Below, piece by piece: positions 63,079-64,000 of a stretch of 64,000 bases of DNA. The position numbers were made by a program, and so were the translations under genes. Positions within the stretch are counted from its first letter, which is position 1, and each line of letters opens with the position of its first letter. The DNA comes from Methylophilus methylotrophus DSM 46235 = ATCC 53528 (GTDB taxonomy: Bacteria > Pseudomonadota > Gammaproteobacteria > Burkholderiales > Methylophilaceae), in NCBI RefSeq assembly GCF_000378225.1, contig NZ_KB905141.1, positions 945,326-1,009,325 of the forward strand, written 5' to 3'. The notes beneath the pieces are model-generated. The model saw only the letters and a program-made list of their open reading frames with translations, was not told where the DNA came from and ran no database searches.

Positions 63079-64000
63079 GTGCTGATCTGGTTTGTTGTGG
63101 CGTATTTACTGGTCTCAATAGGCATAGGCCTGATTGCCGCCATAAACGTGCACAACACTAAAGATTATGCCGTCGCAGGCCGCCATTTGCCACTGCCTGT
63201 GGTCATGGCCACGGTTTTTGCCACCTGGTTTGGCGCAGAAGCGGTTTTTGGTGTCTCTGCCACCTTTGTGCGTGAAGGCCTGACCGGGGTGGCGGCTGAC
63301 CCTTTTGGATCCAGTATGTGCCTGATACTGGCCGGCATTTTCTTTTCCAGCCGCCTGTACAAACTCAACATCCTGACCCTGGGCGATTTCTACCGCATGC
63401 GTTATAACCGTTCGGTAGAAGTCCTCACCACCATTGCCATGGTGATCTCCTACATGGGCTGGGTCGCCGCCCAAATCAAGGCACTGGGGCTGATTTTCAA
63501 CCTGATCAGTCATGGGGCTATTTCCGAGCAGACAGGCATGATTGTTGGTACAGCCATTGTGCTGACTTACACGACATTAGGCGGCATGCTGTCCGTAGCG
63601 ATTCTGGACTTTGTACAAATGATCGTGGTCATCGGTGGCTTGTTGTATATCGCGAGTATTGTCTCTGACCAGACAGGCGGTATCGCCCCTGTGATCGAGC
63701 ATGCACGTCATGCTGGCAAACTGCACTTTTTCCCGCAATCCACAAACTGGAGCGTCTGGCTGACCTTTCTCGGTGGTTGGCTGACAATGATGCTGGGTTC
63801 TATCCCGCAACAGGATGTGTTCCAGCGCATCACCTCGGCCAAAACTGCCAGAATTGCCTTGTGGGGCTCTATTTTTGGCGCAAGCATTTATTTCTGTTTT
63901 ACCTTTGTGCCCATGTTTATTGCCTATGCGGCCACCCTGATCGATCCGGCCACCCTGATCGATCCGGCCACTTTTGGCACATTAGTCAACACAGACTCCC
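63079..64000 (+). CDS. Sodium/solute symporter family protein (cut by window edge)
   Basis: This is a polytopic SSS-family transporter, 307 codons visible from a GTG at 63079 with AAAGGA 8 nt upstream. Motifs of the family are AVAGRHLPLP (about 33-42), FATWFGAEAVFGVSA (about 47-61), YTTLGGMLSVAILDFVQMIVV (about 165-186) and GSIPQQDVFQRITSAKT (about 246-262), with about seven membrane helices so far. It contains an exact in-frame duplication of 18 bp (63931-63966). The substrate cannot be deduced. Confidence 0.88.
   Translation, partial: MLIWFVVAYLLVSIGIGLIAAINVHNTKDYAVAGRHLPLPVVMATVFATWFGAEAVFGVSATFVREGLTGVAADPFGSSMCLILAGIFFSSRLYKLNILTLGDFYRMRYNRSVEVLTTIAMVISYMGWVAAQIKALGLIFNLISHGAISEQTGMIVGTAIVLTYTTLGGMLSVAILDFVQMIVVIGGLLYIASIVSDQTGGIAPVIEHARHAGKLHFFPQSTNWSVWLTFLGGWLTMMLGSIPQQDVFQRITSAKTARIALWGSIFGASIYFCFTFVPMFIAYAATLIDPATLIDPATFGTLVNTDS
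63931..63966 (+). repeat. Exact 18-bp tandem duplication in the symporter gene
   Basis: GCCACCCTGATCGATCCG occurs twice in a row, giving ATLIDP-ATLIDP followed by AT. It is in frame and lies in a loop after a membrane helix. The two copies are identical, so the event looks recent. Confidence 0.9.

Overview
The window looks like the chromosome of a methylotrophic betaproteobacterium, most likely Methylophilus or a close relative in the Methylophilaceae. The clearest pointer is the order porin - formamidase (FmdA) - FmdB - amide/urea-binding protein - two permeases, which matches the fmdCABDEF cluster known from Methylophilus methylotrophus. The core genes (exbBD-msbA-lpxK, lolCD-comEC, ftsYEX, rsmD-coaD-ferredoxin, ubiE-ubiJ-ubiB) are also arranged in a betaproteobacterial way. 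No rRNA, tRNA, CRISPR array, prophage or intact insertion sequence was seen.

Layout. 1-8010: cell-envelope genes on the minus strand (lpxK, cut by the window edge; msbA; exbD/exbB type genes; comEC; lolD; lolC/E). 8200-11800: a CsbD-like stress protein, PEP carboxylase and a small membrane protein. 11800-13900: minus-strand run of a glyoxalase, a 2x[4Fe-4S] ferredoxin, coaD and rsmD. 14000-19830: a PLDc_N-type membrane protein, a catalytic/non-catalytic M16 peptidase pair, and divergent ftsY-ftsE-ftsX. 19870-20500: a gene-free 620-bp inverted-repeat element. 20700-26000: electron-transfer block (ETF-QO, a LysR regulator, etfBA, ferredoxin-NADP reductase). 26200-28500: an MFS exporter and a TPR protein.

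28600-50000 is the most interesting part. A two-component system, whose sensor is an NCS1-type permease fused through a cysteine-rich segment to a hybrid histidine kinase, is encoded next to an LRR-kinase gene and a short accessory stretch holding an orphan, frameshifted VapB-type antitoxin gene. Then, all on the minus strand, comes a complete amide and urea utilisation cluster. In transcription order it is porin, formamidase, fmdB, urtABCDE, ureD, ureA, ureB, ureC, ureE, ureF, ureG and hupE/ureJ. The same 18-bp inverted repeat (CTACGY-N6-ACGTA) lies exactly 22 nt upstream of a TANNNT -10 hexamer before three transcription units: the permease-kinase operon, the porin-formamidase operon and urtC. 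This suggests one activator, probably the adjacent LuxR/NarL-type response regulator, working through this box. Amides would enter through the porin and ABC transporter, formamidase and urease would release ammonia, and the two-component system would control expression and itself.

50000-54900: a lipoprotein, a glycogen-debranching-type glycosidase with maltooligosyltrehalose trehalohydrolase, and a 54-residue repeat protein. 55200-57000: a secreted His/Gly-rich protein and rpoH, which is preceded by a CIRCE operator and seems to start at an AUU codon. 57000-64000: a dynamin-like GTPase, the ubiquinone genes (DUF971 protein, ubiE, ubiJ, ubiB), a DUF2147 protein and the N-terminal part of a sodium/solute symporter cut by the window edge.
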